The notes: generated by a model from the sequence alone, not told the origin. 64,000 bases of DNA from Virgibacillus_F sp049310925 (GCF_049310925.1 NZ_JBMERP010000011.1:1-64000), one strand, 5' to 3'; shown: positions 42,537-53,113, counted from the stretch's first letter. A program made the numbers and translations.

Positions 42537-44396
42537 ATGATTAAATCTTTAATAACTGAATATGGGTTGCCATGGGTTTTTAACCGCTCACTCTATTCAG
42601 CAAAGCTGAAGATGATGAGAGCAATACCAAATAGCGACAAAATGTTCGATAAGAATGTTCATGTAAAGAGATTAGATATCTTCAACCTAAATGTAGAGCG
42701 TATTGAAGGTTTTTTAAATAAATTATCTACTGAAAAAAAAACTGAAATCGTATCGATTGCTAATAATGCACTCGAAGGTAAGATAATGGGTTTTTCATCA
42801 ATTCAACTTGACTATCGAAACCCCATTAAATGGCATTATAGTCCTATTACAAAAGAGGAAGTAGATAGTAACTTAAAATGGTATCAGATCCCAGACTTCG
42901 ATCCTAAGCGAGGAGATATTAAGGCCATCTGGGAAGTATCAAGGTTTACGCATTTTTTCTATTTTGTTAGAGCATATATGATTACAAAAGATAGAAAGTA
43001 TTTTGACGCTTTTTCTAGTCAACTGAATAGGTGGTTACTGGAAAATCATTATCCTTACGGTCCCAATTATAAATGTGGCCAAGAAGCGACACTACGAATG
43101 ATTAATGTATTGATGGCATATTCCACATTTAAATCGTATGGATTGATAACATCAAAAGATGAGGAAAACGTACAGCAACTTGTAGAAGGTAGTTATAAAA
43201 AAGTATTATCAAATTTTTTCTACGCACACAAGTGTATTAAGAATAATCATACTCTTTCAGAAATAACAGGACTTATAATCGGAGCTTGGTCTTGTAAAGA
43301 TGAAAGAGGGTTAAAAAAAGCATATGCTTTGCTTGATAAAGAAATCCAAAAACAGTTCCTTCCAGATGGAGGATATATACAGTACTCTTTTAATTATCAA
43401 AGATTCGCCCTTCAACTTATGGAGCTGGTCATAAAAATAAGTGAAAGAACTAATATTGCTATTTCAGAACAAAGTATGAAATTAATAAAAAACAGTGCAT
43501 ACTTAATATATCAAATGCAAGACGAAACGGGAAATGTACCTAATTATGGTTCAAATGATGGTGCGTTGATTTTTCCGGTTACATCTTGTGGATATAGAGA
43601 CTTTAGGCCAGTAGTAAATACGATATTAACATTAATTGATAGCAAGAGAGTATTTGAACCAGGAGAGTATGATGAAGAGCTAATGTGGTTTGGGAATGTG
43701 GGGTTGGATCATATTCCCATTTCATTAATTGAAAAAAAACATTCATCGTTTAGCGAATCAGGTTTTTATTCTTTGCGACATAATGCTGGCTTTTTAATGA
43801 CGGTCTTACAAGATTATAAAACTCGTCCAGCTCAGATGGACCAGCATCACATTGATTTATGGCATAAGGGTATAAATGTTTTTTGTGATAGCGGTACTTA
43901 CTCATATGCAAATGATATTGGCAAGAAGATGGCACTAACATCAGCCCATAACACTGTAAAGATTCAAGGAAAAGAACAGATGAAAAAGCACGGACCATTT
44001 TTGATCTATGATTGGACAAAACGTGTAAATGTAAAACATTCGGATGGTAGCTTTAAAGGCACGATGACCTCCCAAAACGGTTATCAACATACCAGAAGGA
44101 TAACAAAAAATAGTAGTGGATACTTGGTCATAGATGAAGTTATTGGCGATGGAGAATACTGCGATTTCAATTTTCACACACCTTGTGAAGTGAAAAAAGT
44201 TGCAACAGGGTTTGAATTGTACTATAAGGATCAAATCATATGTAACGTAAAAACTGATGGGGAAATAACAGTCAGTAAAGTCTATAGAAGTTTGTATTAC
44301 TTAAAAAAAGAGGCAATTAATTGTGTATCTATTAGAGTATATATGGCTAGAAATAAGTGCAGTATGAAGTTTAATTTAGAGCTAATAGGAAGGTAG
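42537..44396 (+). CDS. Heparinase II/III-like protein
   Basis: A protein of about 619 residues with an N-terminal alpha/alpha-toroid region (WYQIPDFDPKRGDIKAIWEV and HKCIKNNHTLSEITGLIIGA, roughly residues 110-400) and a C-terminal heparinase II/III-like beta-sandwich (DQHHIDLWHKGINVFCDSGT, near 440). No signal peptide is seen, so it is probably cytoplasmic. Such proteins recur in capsule and O-antigen clusters next to a nucleotide-sugar dehydrogenase and a two-domain oxidoreductase, exactly the neighbours here; their role there is unproven. GTG at 42534 or ATG at 42537 as start. Overlaps of weaker upstream starts with the previous gene were rejected. Confidence 0.82.
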   Translation: MIKSLITEYGLPWVFNRSLYSAKLKMMRAIPNSDKMFDKNVHVKRLDIFNLNVERIEGFLNKLSTEKKTEIVSIANNALEGKIMGFSSIQLDYRNPIKWHYSPITKEEVDSNLKWYQIPDFDPKRGDIKAIWEVSRFTHFFYFVRAYMITKDRKYFDAFSSQLNRWLLENHYPYGPNYKCGQEATLRMINVLMAYSTFKSYGLITSKDEENVQQLVEGSYKKVLSNFFYAHKCIKNNHTLSEITGLIIGAWSCKDERGLKKAYALLDKEIQKQFLPDGGYIQYSFNYQRFALQLMELVIKISERTNIAISEQSMKLIKNSAYLIYQMQDETGNVPNYGSNDGALIFPVTSCGYRDFRPVVNTILTLIDSKRVFEPGEYDEELMWFGNVGLDHIPISLIEKKHSSFSESGFYSLRHNAGFLMTVLQDYKTRPAQMDQHHIDLWHKGINVFCDSGTYSYANDIGKKMALTSAHNTVKIQGKEQMKKHGPFLIYDWTKRVNVKHSDGSFKGTMTSQNGYQHTRRITKNSSGYLVIDEVIGDGEYCDFNFHTPCEVKKVATGFELYYKDQIICNVKTDGEITVSKVYRSLYYLKKEAINCVSIRVYMARNKCSMKFNLELIGR

Positions 44397-44403
44397 GATT
44401 TAT

Positions 44404-45627
44404 ATGATAAATATTATTGGACTTGGATATATAGGTTTACCCACAGCTCTTATGTTTGCGAAAAGTGGAATTAAAGTAGTAGGAACTGATTACAATGCAA
44501 ATCTTGTAAGTTCATTAATAGAAGGCAAACTTCCATTTGAAGAAGAGGGACTAGAAGAACTATTTCAAGAAGCTCGTTCTAATGAAATTGAATTTACAAC
44601 AGAATATCAAAAGACACATACTTATATTCTTGCAGTACCAACACCCTATATAAAAGAAAGTAAGAAACTCGATCCGAAGTATGTTATTTCAGCATTAAAT
44701 AGTGTGCTGGATGTTTGTGATAAAGGTGCAGTAATAATTATTGAATCAACTATTTCACCTGGCACTATCGATAAATATATTCGTCCCGCAATAGAAAGAA
44801 AAGGCTATGTTATAGGTGAAGATATACATTTGTTACATGCTCCTGAAAGGATTATTCCTGGGAATATGGTTTATGAACTTGAATATAATTCAAGAACCAT
44901 TGGTACAGATAACCAAGAAATAGGTGAGAAAGTTAAAGGGCTGTATACAAATTTTTGTAAAGAAGAAATTGTTGTAACGGATATAAGATCTGCGGAAATG
45001 TCTAAGGTTGTAGAGAATACTTATAGGGATATTAATATTGCATTTGCAAACGAATTGGCTAAAATTTGTCATACAGATAATATGAATGTTTATGAGATTA
45101 TTAGAATTGCCAATATGCATCCAAGAGTTAATATAATGCAACCCGGGCCAGGTGTTGGTGGTCATTGTATTTCAGTAGACCCGTGGTTTTTGGTTGGAGA
45201 TTACCCAGACTTAACTAATCTTATTTTGACAGCACGAAAAATTAATGATTCTATGCCTAGACATGTACTAGGACGAATTAGAGATATTATGAGAGAACAC
45301 GGTATTAAGGATATTTCAAAAGTTGGACTATATGGATTAACGTATAAAGAAAATGTGGATGATACAAGAGAGAGCCCTACACTTCAGTTGTTGGAAAGAA
45401 TGGACGAACACTTAGCGTTTGGCGTTAAAGTATTTGATCCACTAGTTAAAGAAAGAATCGTAGATCATCAGTTTATGAATTTTGACGATTTTATAAATGA
45501 AATAGAAATAGTCGTTGTCATGGTAGGGCATGACCATATTAAAAATAACATGGATTCCATAAAAGACAAGCATGTTCTTGATACAAAAAACATTTGTACT
45601 ATTGTTGATGATGTTTATAACTTGTAG
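44404..45627 (+). CDS. UDP-N-acetyl-D-mannosaminuronate dehydrogenase-like protein
   Basis: A 407-residue nucleotide-sugar 6-dehydrogenase. NAD-binding IIGLGYIGLPTALMFAKSG at the N-terminus, SAEMSKVVENTYRDINIAFANE in the middle and the catalytic Cys in GPGVGGHCISVDPWF near residue 256, the form typical of WecC. It would oxidise UDP-ManNAc (or a related sugar) to the uronate. The UDP-GlcNAc 2-epimerase that normally supplies UDP-ManNAc is not in the window. Confidence 0.9.
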   Translation: MINIIGLGYIGLPTALMFAKSGIKVVGTDYNANLVSSLIEGKLPFEEEGLEELFQEARSNEIEFTTEYQKTHTYILAVPTPYIKESKKLDPKYVISALNSVLDVCDKGAVIIIESTISPGTIDKYIRPAIERKGYVIGEDIHLLHAPERIIPGNMVYELEYNSRTIGTDNQEIGEKVKGLYTNFCKEEIVVTDIRSAEMSKVVENTYRDINIAFANELAKICHTDNMNVYEIIRIANMHPRVNIMQPGPGVGGHCISVDPWFLVGDYPDLTNLILTARKINDSMPRHVLGRIRDIMREHGIKDISKVGLYGLTYKENVDDTRESPTLQLLERMDEHLAFGVKVFDPLVKERIVDHQFMNFDDFINEIEIVVVMVGHDHIKNNMDSIKDKHVLDTKNICTIVDDVYNL

Positions 45628-45668
45628 AAAAAAAGCAGGTAGTTACATTTGGAGAAAGGGGTCAGAGA

Positions 45669-47768
45669 ATGAAACAATTATTTTTAATGGTAAAAGATGG
45701 ATCTGTTAAATTGATAGATACTCCTCCACCAACTATAAAGGATAATCACGTACTGGTTGAAACCCATTATTCAGTTATTAGTGCAGGTACAGAAAGAGGA
45801 CTTAAATCTTTTGGCGGTAAAAATTTAATTCAAAAAGCATTGGATCGGCCTGATCAAGTTAAAAAGGTTACAGAAAAGATGTTCACTGATGGAATTTTGA
45901 CCACAGTTGATGCAGCTTTCACCCGACTTAATGAACCTATGCCAATGGGGTATTCGGCTGTAGGGAAGGTTATAGCTTGTGGGCGCGATGTGACAGAAGT
46001 TGAAGCGGGAGATATAGTTGCTATGGCGGGTCAAGCTTATCATAGTGAAGTTAACCGAGTTAACAAGAACCTTATAGCAAAAATACCAAACGAATTTACT
46101 GAATACCGACAGGGGGCTTTATGCGCTTTGGGTGGTATAGCATTACAAGGAATTCATCAGGCGCAAATTGTTCCGGGAGAGACGGTTGCTGTAGTTGGAC
46201 TTGGACTCGTAGGGCATATCACTGCTCGAATACTAGATGCATATGGCTGTGATGTAATTGGTTATGATGTTGTTGATAAGTCACTTCCTGAAACTAATCT
46301 CAAAGCATTTGTGAATTCAAATGATGAAAATGCAGAAGAAATCACAAAATCTCTTACAAAGGGTAGAGGCGTTGATAAGGTTATCATAACTGCTGCTACA
46401 AATAGTAATGCACCTATGGACTTAGCTGCTGCGATTACGCGCGATAGAGGAACTATTTGTATGATTGGTGTAACACAAATGAATATAGATAGACGACCAT
46501 ATTACGAAAAAGAACTAAATTTCACCATCGCACGTTCTTATGGCCCAGGGAGATATGACTCCAATTATGAAGAAAAAGGTATAGATTACCCGATAGGACA
46601 TGTACGTTTCACAGAAGGACGCAATATCGAGGAGTTTATCCGATTAATTGTAGAAAATAGGATAGATTTATCAGACTTAATCACTCATGAAATAGCATTT
46701 GAAAAAGCTGATGAGGCTTATGAAATGATAACAACTAATAAAAAAAGTGAAAGATATATTGGAATTCTATTAAAGTACACTGAGAATGAATCTAAATGGA
46801 AAAAAACTGAGTATAGTCCTAAGAAAGCAATGGATAAAGAACAAATTGCTGTTGGGTTAATTGGTGCCGGTAACTTTTCCAAGAATACACTGTTACCAAT
46901 AATGAAAGATACTGGTCATTATCATTTGAAAGCTTTAGCAACTACAGGAGGCGTAGGAGCAGCACAGGCTAAGCAGGTATTCCCATTCGAATATGTAACT
47001 AACGATTACTCTGAATTACTAACTGATGATGAAATTGATTTGATTGTAGTTTCCACTCAGCATAATAGTCACGCTAAGTTTATTATAGAAGCTCTTGAAG
47101 CGGGGAAGCATGTTTATTGTGAAAAACCTCTTTGTCTAACTATAGAGGAACTAGATAAGATTGAGGCTTCTTATAAAACTTCAAAAGGTGAATTATTCTG
47201 TGGTATGAATCGTAGACATGCACCTCTTATCAAACAAATAAAGAAAAATCTTTCAACTGATAAAATTCCTGCAGTTTATAATTATATTTGTAATGCTGGA
47301 CATATTCCAGAAGATCACTGGACCCAGGATGAAAGAGTAGGAGGGGGAAGAATAATCGGAGAAGCGTGTCATTTTATTGATGTTATTCAATATTTAGATG
47401 CGAGTGAATTATTATCGTTAAACGTCTCTTTTGCTCAAAATGAAGCCTACTCAAAGAAAGACAATGCAATAATAACATTAAAGTTTAAATCCGGAGCCAT
47501 TGGTAATATTATATATACTTCAATGGGTTCAAAAAAGTATCCAAAAGAGCAGCTTAGGGTATTTTCTAATGGTTTAGTTTGTGAAATGGATAATTATATT
47601 AGAATGAATCAATATGGAAGTAATAAGAAGATGAAAGTGAAGCTTAGGCAGGATAAAGGCATAAAAGATGAATATGAGCATATTTTTAATGTGATTAAGG
47701 GAGAAATGAAAAACACCTCAATCCAAGATGCATTTATTAACCATAGGTTGTTGATTAAAAATATATAG
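45669..47768 (+). CDS. Two-domain oxidoreductase (MDR plus Gfo/Idh/MocA)
   Basis: A 699-residue fusion. Residues 1-370 are a zinc-type alcohol dehydrogenase/MDR domain (SVISAGTERGLKSFGGKN, VAVVGLGLVGHITARILDAYG). Residues 395-699 are a Gfo/Idh/MocA NAD(P)-dependent sugar oxidoreductase (VGLIGAGNFSKNTLLPIM, then GKHVYCEKPLCLTIEEL with the EKP motif, and GEACHFIDVIQYL). The fusion is frequent in polysaccharide clusters beside heparinase-like genes. The exact sugar substrate is unknown. Together with the two upstream genes it looks like one functional module. Confidence 0.87.
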   Translation: MKQLFLMVKDGSVKLIDTPPPTIKDNHVLVETHYSVISAGTERGLKSFGGKNLIQKALDRPDQVKKVTEKMFTDGILTTVDAAFTRLNEPMPMGYSAVGKVIACGRDVTEVEAGDIVAMAGQAYHSEVNRVNKNLIAKIPNEFTEYRQGALCALGGIALQGIHQAQIVPGETVAVVGLGLVGHITARILDAYGCDVIGYDVVDKSLPETNLKAFVNSNDENAEEITKSLTKGRGVDKVIITAATNSNAPMDLAAAITRDRGTICMIGVTQMNIDRRPYYEKELNFTIARSYGPGRYDSNYEEKGIDYPIGHVRFTEGRNIEEFIRLIVENRIDLSDLITHEIAFEKADEAYEMITTNKKSERYIGILLKYTENESKWKKTEYSPKKAMDKEQIAVGLIGAGNFSKNTLLPIMKDTGHYHLKALATTGGVGAAQAKQVFPFEYVTNDYSELLTDDEIDLIVVSTQHNSHAKFIIEALEAGKHVYCEKPLCLTIEELDKIEASYKTSKGELFCGMNRRHAPLIKQIKKNLSTDKIPAVYNYICNAGHIPEDHWTQDERVGGGRIIGEACHFIDVIQYLDASELLSLNVSFAQNEAYSKKDNAIITLKFKSGAIGNIIYTSMGSKKYPKEQLRVFSNGLVCEMDNYIRMNQYGSNKKMKVKLRQDKGIKDEYEHIFNVIKGEMKNTSIQDAFINHRLLIKNI

Positions 47769-47888
47769 TTGTTCAAAAAATACTGTATAAAGAGAAAATC
47801 GTAAGCAGAAAAACCTATACAGATTCTATTTATTGTCTTTATTATTAGTCTAGCATTTTTGTGATACTAATCAAAGGTGGGATGTAGC

Positions 47889-48950
47889 TTGAAAGTTGCA
47901 CTAATTTGTCCAGCGAATACACTTTATATGCCTTATGTTCATGCTTATGAAAAGGTTTTAAAAGAAGTTAATGTTGATTATACCATTATAAATTGGGATA
48001 GACTTCAAATTGAACAAGAGAAAAATGAATATAAATACAGTGATAAAAAAAATATCCATCAAAGAAACTTCTTAGATTACATCAATTATAAAAGATTCAT
48101 AATTAAAAAATTAAAGGAAACAGAGTATGACAAGGTTGTAGTCTTTACATTACAGCTAGCTTATTTTATTAAGGGATATCTAATTTCTAAGTATAAACAC
48201 AAGTATATTATAGATATAAGAGACTATAACAAAATATACAAGTTTACTAGTTTTAATCGATTGATTGAGTATTCAGATTTCACTGTAATATCTTCACCGG
48301 GCTATAAAATGTGGCTACCAGAAAGCAAGAAGTATGTAGTTAACCATAACACTCCAATTAACGATATTAAAAGTGTAGAACCATATAATTTTAAAAAACA
48401 AAACGGGAAAGTAAACATATCAACAATAGGTTTTATTAGACATTGGGATGCTAACATTAATCTTGTGAAAAATTTAAAAAACGATAAGGAATTTAACTTG
48501 ATTTTTCATGGAGAAGGAACCATTAATGAGAAACTAAAATACTTTGTAAAAGAAAATAATATTTATAACGTTCAAATTAATGGTCGATATAAGAAGGAAG
48601 AAGAAAGTAGTTTGTATAAAAATGCATCATTAATAAATATGTTGTTATATAATGATATGAATAGTAAAGGTGTTTTAGCTAATAGATTATATAATGCCAC
48701 AATATACGGTAAACCACTTTTATCCCTAGAAGGGACTTATTTGGCTAAGCAAATTAAAGAATATGATTTAGGGTTGGTTTTAGATTCTACAGATGAAATA
48801 GCAAGTGAAATTAAATTGTATTTACAGAGATTTAATCATGTAGAATACGAAAAAGGAAGGATTTCTTTTTTGGAAAAGGTTATAAAGGATAACGAATATT
48901 TCAACCTTAAGTTGAAGGAATTTGTTTATGATATTAATCCGGTAATATAG
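47889..48950 (+). CDS. Predicted glycosyltransferase
   Basis: A protein of about 353 residues with a GT-B-like pattern: N-terminal VALICPANTLYMPYVHAYEK, a middle DIRDYNKIYKF segment and a C-terminal nucleotide-sugar-binding region (ANRLYNATIYGKPLLSLEGT). No close family is recognised. The gene is clearly more AT-rich than the upstream part of the cluster. TTG at 47889 was chosen because AAGGTGGG lies eight bases upstream. Confidence 0.72.
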   Translation: MKVALICPANTLYMPYVHAYEKVLKEVNVDYTIINWDRLQIEQEKNEYKYSDKKNIHQRNFLDYINYKRFIIKKLKETEYDKVVVFTLQLAYFIKGYLISKYKHKYIIDIRDYNKIYKFTSFNRLIEYSDFTVISSPGYKMWLPESKKYVVNHNTPINDIKSVEPYNFKKQNGKVNISTIGFIRHWDANINLVKNLKNDKEFNLIFHGEGTINEKLKYFVKENNIYNVQINGRYKKEEESSLYKNASLINMLLYNDMNSKGVLANRLYNATIYGKPLLSLEGTYLAKQIKEYDLGLVLDSTDEIASEIKLYLQRFNHVEYEKGRISFLEKVIKDNEYFNLKLKEFVYDINPVI

Positions 48951-49096
48951 TTGACTCCTCAAAATTGAATGGGAACAATAGAAAATATCAACTAAAATAG
49001 AAAAGTAAAATGGGAAACAACTTTGGTATTTTTGGTCATAGAATCCCATAGCTAAAGTTAAAGTGCCAATGTTGTAACTTAAAAGGAATGTAAATT

Positions 49097-50458
49097 ATGA
49101 GTATATTTTCCATGAAAAAAGACACGAAGATTCCGCTAATTCTTACAATGGTATTCGTTATAATAATATCTTCTATACTTACTTTTTCATTCTCAGTATT
49201 GCTTGTCCAATTTATACTCGCATTTATAACAATACCTCTGATAATGAATAAAGACTACAAACGTGCAAAACTTTACGTAATCATCTTTCTGGTTTCAATC
49301 TCTTTTGTTTTTTTAGTTTACCTAGCTAATCAGATGAATTATGGAACCCCTTATTATATTGGGGGTTCAGACGATTTGGTATATGAGCAAGAAGGGTTAG
49401 AAGTTTATAACGCAAATATATATAATCCTTCAAAAATAATAGAGTCTAAAATTCTTGGGTATTTTCATAATGCACCATTTTTTGCTATATATATGTCTGG
49501 TTTAATTGGATTCTCTAACTTATTTGATGGTTATAGTACATTTTTGCCAAGAATAGCAAATGTATATTATTTGATTTGGATATGTATTATCTTAGAAAAT
49601 TTATTTAAAAAATATACTAGATTCAACCACCAAAAAATTAGTATTATTCTGGGATTATTTGGATTAGCACCAATTATACAATACATTAATTCACATGTGT
49701 TTAGAGATACATTTAATTTATTGCAGATACTGCTGATAGTTTATTTGTTTGACAAACTCGTAAGTAATAAAAATTATACTAGAAAAATTCTACTGTTAGT
49801 GTCATTAGCGTTTTTAGTATATATAACGTATTACACGAGGATTAACTCTTTAGCTTTCGCAGGAGTATTATGCTTTCTACTTTTGGGAGAAAAAATAAAA
49901 ATCAAGAAAAAAAATTTGTTTTTAGTAACTATACCAATAGTGATCGTTAGTATTATGAATTTAGGAGAAATTCTAAGAATAAATAAATTTATAAATGGAT
50001 ATACCAATTATCTCTTAGAAGGTTCAAGTGGATTTAGTTCATTTGTATTTAGTCAGTCAATATTACCCTTTGGATTCATATTACGAATGTTTTATGCTTT
50101 TATGTCTCCTTTCCCAAATATATTTGGTTTATTTAAAGATGTACCTGGAATATTACTTGATTTCACTAATCTATTAATATACTTGGCCGTCGTTGTTCAA
50201 ATTCTAGCTATACCTTTTATTTTTAAGAGAATTTTGAAATTTGATTGGGTATCTTTGGCTTTTCTAACCTTGTTTTTTGCTATCATTTTAACAACCTTTA
50301 CTTTTAGACATTCCATTATATACTATCCGTTTTTAGTAGCTTTAGCAGTAGATGGATTTATGTCCTCAAGTAAAAAATTTAGGAGTGCAATATTATATTC
50401 GTCTTTCTTTATTGGAACTATACTTGGGTTAATTTATATGATTTTAAAATTGTTATAA
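49097..50458 (+). CDS. Predicted polysaccharide polymerase (Wzy-like membrane protein)
   Basis: A 453-residue protein with about ten to eleven membrane segments and one larger extracytoplasmic loop near residues 85-130 (GSDDLVYEQEGLEVYNANIY). By position (between glycosyltransferases and before the flippase) and by topology it is the likely repeat-unit polymerase of a Wzx/Wzy system. Such polymerases share little sequence, so the call rests on context. Very AT-rich. Confidence 0.68.
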   Translation: MSIFSMKKDTKIPLILTMVFVIIISSILTFSFSVLLVQFILAFITIPLIMNKDYKRAKLYVIIFLVSISFVFLVYLANQMNYGTPYYIGGSDDLVYEQEGLEVYNANIYNPSKIIESKILGYFHNAPFFAIYMSGLIGFSNLFDGYSTFLPRIANVYYLIWICIILENLFKKYTRFNHQKISIILGLFGLAPIIQYINSHVFRDTFNLLQILLIVYLFDKLVSNKNYTRKILLLVSLAFLVYITYYTRINSLAFAGVLCFLLLGEKIKIKKKNLFLVTIPIVIVSIMNLGEILRINKFINGYTNYLLEGSSGFSSFVFSQSILPFGFILRMFYAFMSPFPNIFGLFKDVPGILLDFTNLLIYLAVVVQILAIPFIFKRILKFDWVSLAFLTLFFAIILTTFTFRHSIIYYPFLVALAVDGFMSSSKKFRSAILYSSFFIGTILGLIYMILKLL

Positions 50459-50478
50459 GGATTAATAATTTATAGAGG

Positions 50479-51669
50479 GTGGTTTTTATCAAAGTATTAT
50501 ATGTAACATTGTCTTCAGTGGAAATGAACACTTCTGCTATGATTAGGAATAATGCTATAATAAAAGGTTTAATCGAAAATGATGCTATTGTAGACTTGCT
50601 TACGATTGAAGCAATTGAAAGCAATCCCGCTTATGATAAAACTTTAAATTGGGATAAGAGAATAAATATTATTAGTTTAAAAGGCAATAATTTATATAAA
50701 TCATTTGTGAAATCTGAGAGAAGTGTAATTGGGAAATTGAAGAAGAGCCTTTTACCAATAATAAGACGTATGTATCACTCTTTTAATTTGTTTGATAACA
50801 CGATTTATATTGCAAAAGGTGCTAATCATAATATATTACCAAGCAAATACTACGACCTAATAATATCATCTTCTGATCCTAAAAGTTCACACATAGCTGT
50901 TCATAAACTAATTAAATCGGGATTAAGATATGGTAGGTGGATTCAGTATTGGGGAGACCCTTTAACTATAGATATAACTAAAAAATCTATCTATCCTAAT
51001 ATACTAATAAAAAAAATAGAAAATCAAATTTTTTATAATGCTGATAGGTTAGTTTACGTTTCGCCATTTACACTAGAAAAACAAAAAAAACTTTTTCCTA
51101 ATTATGCGGATAAAATGATATTCTTACCTGTGCCCTATATTAGGGAAAAAAAGTATAAAAATAATTCTCGAGAAAATAAGAAGGTAACAATTGGATATTT
51201 CGGGGACTATTACACTAAAATTAGAAATATTGAAAACTTATATTCCGTTTGCCAACAAGAAAAGTTTAACCTTATAATTGCAGGTAATTCCAATGTTGAA
51301 CTTTTGAATACAAAAAATATAACTATTTTGCCGAGAATTTCTCAAAATCAAGTTGAAGAACTTGAAGCAAGATGCGATATTCTTATTTGTATACTTAATA
51401 AAACAGGTACTCAGATACCGGCTAAAATTTATCATTATGCTGCTACAAATAGACCGATACTTATACTTGTTCATAAAAACCAGGAACAAATGAGTAAATA
51501 TCTTGAAAGTTTCAGTAGATTTGTAATTTGTGAGAATGAATATGAAAGTGTTAAAAAGGCTATTAAGAGTATAATGAAAAGTAAAAAAGAATATGAACCT
51601 TTACCCTTTTTAAACTCTAAAAACATTAGCAAACAGTTGTTAAACTTAGGTAACAGAGGTGGTGAATAA
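50479..51669 (+). CDS. Predicted glycosyltransferase, GT4-like
   Basis: A protein of about 390 residues starting (IK)VLYVTLSSVEMNTSAMIR, with a middle IGYFGDYYTKIRNIENLY segment and a C-terminal nucleotide-sugar region (PAKIYHYAATNRPILIL). This is a GT-B glycosyltransferase of uncertain specificity. The start is unclear: GTG at 50479 overlaps the ribosome binding site GAGGGTGG, whereas the normal family start (xKVLYVT) falls on an ATC codon at 50488 with ideal spacing. Its end overlaps the leader of the next gene. Confidence 0.75.
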   Translation: MVFIKVLYVTLSSVEMNTSAMIRNNAIIKGLIENDAIVDLLTIEAIESNPAYDKTLNWDKRINIISLKGNNLYKSFVKSERSVIGKLKKSLLPIIRRMYHSFNLFDNTIYIAKGANHNILPSKYYDLIISSSDPKSSHIAVHKLIKSGLRYGRWIQYWGDPLTIDITKKSIYPNILIKKIENQIFYNADRLVYVSPFTLEKQKKLFPNYADKMIFLPVPYIREKKYKNNSRENKKVTIGYFGDYYTKIRNIENLYSVCQQEKFNLIIAGNSNVELLNTKNITILPRISQNQVEELEARCDILICILNKTGTQIPAKIYHYAATNRPILILVHKNQEQMSKYLESFSRFVICENEYESVKKAIKSIMKSKKEYEPLPFLNSKNISKQLLNLGNRGGE

Positions 51670-51670
51670 A

Positions 51671-53113
51671 TTGGTAGCAGAAAAGGCTTTGATAGAACAA
51701 TTTTTGGAATTTGAAAAAAAGCTAAAGTTATTTAAACATGAGGGTAATAATATAAAGTATTGGCACTTGATAAGATTTGGTATATATAGTGAAATAGAAA
51801 AACAAAAGATTGGTCTTGGAATTGGACATGATTCCTTGAAAGGTAAAAGTATACTATCTCGTATTAAAATAAAATTTAAACAGATACCTAATATTTTATT
51901 CAATAGTCCGTTCTTTCTAAAAGAAAAAGAATTTCTAATTTTGAACCATCAACGAAGAGTTATGAATGAAAATGTATATACATGTATTTATACTGATAAT
52001 ATATTGAGTAGTTTAAATGATTCTTATCTTGTGTTAGAAGATCCGCTGTTAGACACTCATCTTAAACCTATTCCCAAAACAAATATTAAATATACGGATT
52101 ATATTCATAATTTTTACTTGCTAAAAAGAGTAGTGAAGAAATTAAAAGGTGAAAGATTATTAGCGGAATTAGAAAAGATAAAGATTCGAGAAATGATTAA
52201 ATCAATAAATAATGAATTCAGCATAAAACTTAATGAAGAACAATGGGTAAAGAATGTTGGTAATGCATTATTGGAGTACAAAACAATGTATAAGCATTAC
52301 GATAAAATAATAAAAAGAATTAATCCTAAAATCATTATAGAAGTCGTGTCTTACGCTCCTTCAAAGTTTGTAATTAATGAAATAGCAAAAAGAAGAAATA
52401 TTCCTACCGTGGAATTACAACATGGGACAATGGGTAAATATCATGTTGCGTATAACTTTGCGGAAAAGTTTAATTTAGACACATTTCCAGACTATGTGTT
52501 TTTATTTGGCAAGTTTTGGCAAGATAACACACGGTTGCCTATTTCAGATTCAAGAATTAAAGTAGTTGGATGGCCATATTTCGAACAAAAACTAAATGAA
52601 AATAAAGAAAAACGAAAAATAAAGAAAGAAAAAGTTATACTATTTATTTCACAAGGAACAATAGGAAATCAATTAAGTAAAATAGCATTAGAATTATCAA
52701 AGAAAATAGATCATAATCAGAACAGAATTATCTATAAGTTGCACCCGGGTGAATATTTAAGATGGAAAGAAGAATACCCTTGGTTACTAGGAAGTAATAT
52801 CGAAATTGTAGATAATAATCTACATGATATGCATTACTATTTTGCTCAAGCCAATGTTCAAGTAGGTGTAAGCTCAACCGCATTATTTGAGGGAATAGGT
52901 TATGGCTTAAGTACGTTAGTTTATAAGCTTCCTTCTCACAAATATTTAGAAGAACTTTATTTAAGTGATTTGGCATATTTAGTTGATGACGTAGATGAAT
53001 TATTAACTTATATAAATTTAGATTATAAAAATAATTTTAATAATACAAATTATTTCTGGGAAGAAAATAGTTTAGAAAACATTAAAAAAGCCCTGAATGA
53101 CATTTTAATCTAA
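51671..53113 (+). CDS. Predicted capsule-type glycosyltransferase
   Basis: A protein of about 480 residues not assigned to a named family with confidence. It shows a pattern seen in capsule/teichoic-type and sialic-acid-type transferases: VELQHGTMGKYHVAYNF (HG motif), DYVFLFGKFWQDN, ILFISQGTIGNQLSKIALEL and the C-terminal HPGEYLRWKEEYPWL with SSTALFEGIGYGLSTLVY (the HP and S(S/T) motifs). This resembles enzymes handling nonulosonic acids, so it is a candidate pseudaminic acid transferase, by inference. TTG at 51671 follows GAGGTGGTG; the stop of the previous gene overlaps the ribosome binding site. Confidence 0.68.
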   Translation: MVAEKALIEQFLEFEKKLKLFKHEGNNIKYWHLIRFGIYSEIEKQKIGLGIGHDSLKGKSILSRIKIKFKQIPNILFNSPFFLKEKEFLILNHQRRVMNENVYTCIYTDNILSSLNDSYLVLEDPLLDTHLKPIPKTNIKYTDYIHNFYLLKRVVKKLKGERLLAELEKIKIREMIKSINNEFSIKLNEEQWVKNVGNALLEYKTMYKHYDKIIKRINPKIIIEVVSYAPSKFVINEIAKRRNIPTVELQHGTMGKYHVAYNFAEKFNLDTFPDYVFLFGKFWQDNTRLPISDSRIKVVGWPYFEQKLNENKEKRKIKKEKVILFISQGTIGNQLSKIALELSKKIDHNQNRIIYKLHPGEYLRWKEEYPWLLGSNIEIVDNNLHDMHYYFAQANVQVGVSSTALFEGIGYGLSTLVYKLPSHKYLEELYLSDLAYLVDDVDELLTYINLDYKNNFNNTNYFWEENSLENIKKALNDILI

